Of a stretch of 64,000 bases of DNA, positions 62,609 through 64,000 are shown in pieces. Under the pieces are notes generated by a model that was not told the DNA's origin, searched no databases, and was given only the letters and a program-made list of their open reading frames with translations. Numbering within the stretch: position 1 is the first letter of the stretch; each line of letters starts with the position of its first letter. The position numbers were made by a program, and so were the translations under genes. This stretch comes from Mammaliicoccus lentus (GTDB taxonomy: Bacteria; Bacillota; Bacilli; Staphylococcales; Staphylococcaceae): NCBI RefSeq assembly GCF_002902755.1, contig NZ_PPRS01000004.1, forward strand, positions 111,198 to 175,197, in the 5' to 3' direction.

Positions 62609-62890
62609 TTATATAATTACCTTCATTATTATATTTTTATCATAATTACCAAATTTTTTTCCGAATATATTAAGTCCACCTTTATATTCAGCATCTTTTT
62701 TTACACCTAATTTAAAACTAATAAAAGGTTTTTGTGACATTTTTAAATCTTCAATAGTTACAGATGAAATTTTAATATTATCAATAAAGCTGCCGTTTTT
62801 ATTAACAGACCATTTTTTTAATAAACCATATTGTGTGGCATCAATATCCCACCAATCTGGTGTTAAGAATTTATATTCTAATGTGAGTTT
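62609..62890 (-). pseudogene. 3' remnant of an unknown gene downstream of erm
   Basis: The minus strand encodes ~85 in-frame residues containing TPDWWDIDATQYGLL, SFIDNIKISSVTIEDL and GLNIFGKKFGNYDKNI, ending at a stop at 62609 and followed by a terminator. It begins inside or at the end of the erm gene in a different frame, so its 5' part has been lost. The pattern reminds me of the C-terminal domain of some Firmicute transcriptional regulators, but this is recollection only. It looks like a gene cut by the insertion that brought in erm. Confidence 0.6.
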
Positions 62891-63620
62891 AATTAAATAA
62901 TTTATAACTATAAAAAATAGAGATAAATTGTTGTTTCGATATTTTATTTAAGTTTTGTACATTTGCATTTTTTAATGCTTTCTTAAACTGGTTTTTTGTA
63001 AACAATTTCTTATATTCTTTGTTTACCCATTTATATACAAAGAATTGATAAATTTTTTCGTCTTTTGCCGAAATTAAAGGTTTATGTTTTTTTAATAATA
63101 TTAATGCCGATTCTACTTTAGGTTTGGGATGAAAATATTTGTTAGGAATTACTTTCAAGATTTCAACATCCATTTTAGGCAATAATAGTAGGCTTAACGC
63201 TTTATTTTTATCTTGAATCCGTTTAGCAAATCCTAATTCTACAATTAAATAATTGTATTCTGCTTTACTCTCATACAGTATTTTTTTAATAATTTCAGTA
63301 CTAATATTATAAGGAATACTACCAAAAATTTTATAATCTTTATTATCAGGGAATTGAAAATTTAATATATCTTGATTAATAAGTTGTATATTATCTTGTA
63401 GTTTACTATCCTTTTTCAAGTTATAATATAAAGACTTATCGATTTCTACGCCAATTACAGACTTAACTACTTTTGATAAAGCTTTCGTAAAATGACCTTT
63501 CCCAGTTCCAATTTCAACAATGTTATCATCTGCTGTAATAATAATATTTTTTAATATTTCATTTATACATTTCTTAGAGGTTATAAAGTTCTGCGTATCT
63601 TTGGGATTTTTGTTATTCAT
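62889..63620 (-). CDS. erm: 23S rRNA adenine-N6-methyltransferase, Erm(A)-like
   Basis: A 243-residue Erm methyltransferase that dimethylates A2058 of 23S rRNA and confers macrolide-lincosamide-streptogramin B resistance. N-terminus ([13 protein letters not shown]) and the [17 protein letters not shown] motif resemble Erm(A); motif IV reads GSIPYNIST, with Ser where most Erm proteins have Asn (NIPY); the C-terminus FTKNQF...SYKLFN is intact. The frame extends 8 codons upstream, but AAGGAG and the attenuator place the start at ATG 63620. Two leader peptides precede it. Identity to named classes cannot be judged here; it could be a distinct allele or class. Confidence 0.9.
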   Translation of the reverse strand: MNNKNPKDTQNFITSKKCINEILKNIIITADDNIVEIGTGKGHFTKALSKVVKSVIGVEIDKSLYYNLKKDSKLQDNIQLINQDILNFQFPDNKDYKIFGSIPYNISTEIIKKILYESKAEYNYLIVELGFAKRIQDKNKALSLLLLPKMDVEILKVIPNKYFHPKPKVESALILLKKHKPLISAKDEKIYQFFVYKWVNKEYKKLFTKNQFKKALKNANVQNLNKISKQQFISIFYSYKLFN

Positions 63621-63645
63621 TATATTCTGCTCCTTATGAATCATA

Positions 63646-63705
63646 ATGAACAGATTACAAAGTTCATCATGACCAGTAATTTAGGTTTGGTTTATAATGA
63701 ACTTT
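63646..63705 (-). promoter_or_regulatory. erm translational attenuator
   Basis: AAAGTTCAT inside leader 2 (63697-63705) pairs with ATGAACTTT (63659-63667), and the same ATGAAC can instead pair with GTTCAT (63646-63651) just before the erm ribosome site. Switching between these hairpins when a ribosome stalls on the leader would expose the erm start. Confidence 0.75.
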
Positions 63706-63735
63706 ATTAATAACAAAAATTGAAAAAACACCCAT
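63667..63735 (-). CDS. erm leader peptide 2
   Basis: A 22-residue peptide starting [14 protein letters not shown]; the IFVI core is the drug-dependent ribosome stalling motif of ErmC/Erm(A)-type leaders. Its ribosome site (AAAGGAGT) overlaps the end of leader 1. Slightly longer at the C-terminus than the 19-residue classical leader. Confidence 0.85.
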   Translation of the reverse strand: MGVFSIFVINKVHYKPNLNYWS

Positions 63736-63739
63736 ATTT

Positions 63740-63808
63740 TTAACTCCTTTCACTCTTATTTATTTCGATGAAAAGAAATTTATCTACGACAGCTATACTT
63801 GTGCACAT
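63740..63808 (-). CDS. erm leader peptide 1
   Basis: A 22-residue peptide starting MCTSIAVV, as in the first leader of S. aureus Erm(A), but diverging after residue 8. A strong AAGGAGGT ribosome site (63816-63823) lies 7 nt upstream. Two-leader layout is characteristic of Erm(A)-type control. Confidence 0.82.
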   Translation of the reverse strand: MCTSIAVVDKFLFIEINKSERS

Positions 63809-63832
63809 ATATAGTACCTCCTTAAAAGTTTC

Positions 63833-64000
63833 GGTTCTGTTGCAAAGTTGAATTTATAGTATAATTTTAACAAAAAGGAGTCTTCTGTATGAACTATTTC
63901 ATATATAAACAATTTAACAAGGATGTTATCACTGTAGCCGTTGGCTACTATCTAAGATATGCATTGAGTTATCGTGATATATCTGAAATATTAAGGGAAC
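63833..64000 (+). mobile_element. IS431/IS257 (IS6 family), left end, cut by window edge
   Basis: The terminal inverted repeat GGTTCTGTTGCAAAGTT begins at 63833, followed by the transposase ribosome site and start. It lies 10 bp from the ribosome site of erm leader 1, so the IS has replaced or abuts the native erm promoter. The 8 bases before it (AAAGTTTC, 63825-63832) would be the target duplication if one exists; the other end is outside the window. Confidence 0.95.
63889..64000 (+). CDS. tnp: IS431/IS257 transposase (N-terminal part)
   Basis: Starts MNYFIYKQFNKDVITVAV and continues off the window (37 codons seen). The sequence is the well-known N-terminus of IS431/IS257 transposase, a DDE enzyme acting by replicative cointegration. 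AAAGGAG precedes the ATG. One residue (FIYK for FRYK as I recall it) differs from the common form. Confidence 0.95.
   Translation, partial: MNYFIYKQFNKDVITVAVGYYLRYALSYRDISEILRE

Overview
The window is AT-rich Firmicute DNA from a staphylococcal-type chromosome. A saePQRS virulence-regulator locus, IS431/IS257 at the right edge, an Erm(A)-like resistance gene and many staphylococcal 'gaggctgggacata' hairpin terminators all point to Staphylococcaceae. The unusually broad sugar repertoire (arabinose, uronate, ascorbate, beta- and alpha-glucoside systems) and a fatty-acid desaturase fit the Mammaliicoccus (S. sciuri) group or a related coagulase-negative lineage. That placement is inference; no rRNA or housekeeping marker was available to settle it.

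Layout. 1-4.5 kb: end of a uronate-type MFS carrier, tagaturonate epimerase (uxaE), a zinc polyol/aldonate dehydrogenase, and a divergent malate/lactate-type dehydrogenase. 4.7-11.1 kb: complete L-arabinose regulon araR-araBDAE. 11.1-18.8 kb: AraC regulator with a second in-frame start, aldehyde dehydrogenase, CPBP protein, aldose epimerase, amidohydrolase plus membrane partner. 19-23 kb: amino-acid permease, a hairpin repeat array and a frameshifted large catalase. 23.1-28.3 kb: cellobiose/lactose-type PTS (IIB-IIC-IIA), 6-phospho-beta-glucosidase and a LicR-like activator. 28.4-34.4 kb: TetR-controlled ABC exporter, small stress-type genes and a frameshifted drug-efflux MFS gene. 34.5-41 kb: GlcNAc-type PTS EIICB, 2-hydroxyacid dehydrogenase, RpiR regulator, alpha-glucoside PTS EIICB and GH4 phosphoglucosidase. 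41-45.2 kb: repeat-rich intergenic region, small alarmone synthetase, M42 peptidase, desaturase. 45.3-49.5 kb: ascorbate-type PTS with its own PRD regulator. 49.7-58.5 kb: OYE-type reductase, rpiA, saePQRS with a 4-bp frameshift in saeR, CPBP protease, polysaccharide deacetylase lipoprotein, Rrf2 regulator and flavin-reductase-like protein, short transglycosylase. 58.6-62.2 kb: acetyltransferase, YIP1 protein, sugar MFS plus isomerase operon. 62.3-64 kb: an acquired segment with a truncated gene, an inducible erm gene with two leader peptides, and IS431 cut by the window end.

How it works together. Most of the window is a carbohydrate-acquisition neighbourhood. At least seven CcpA (cre)-like sites sit in front of sugar or amino-acid genes, so carbon catabolite repression probably ties the cassettes together, and local regulators (AraR, LicR-like, RpiR, UlaR-like PRD protein) supply substrate control. 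Three otherwise intact genes (katE, a DHA2-type MFS gene and saeR) carry frameshifts. The saeR one is loss of one unit of a tetranucleotide repeat and could be reversible; the others may be real decay or sequence error. The most unusual signals are the saeR lesion beneath an intact SaeR box, the nested start inside the AraC gene, a GC-rich structured element near 41.3 kb, and a family of terminators sharing a conserved inner core.
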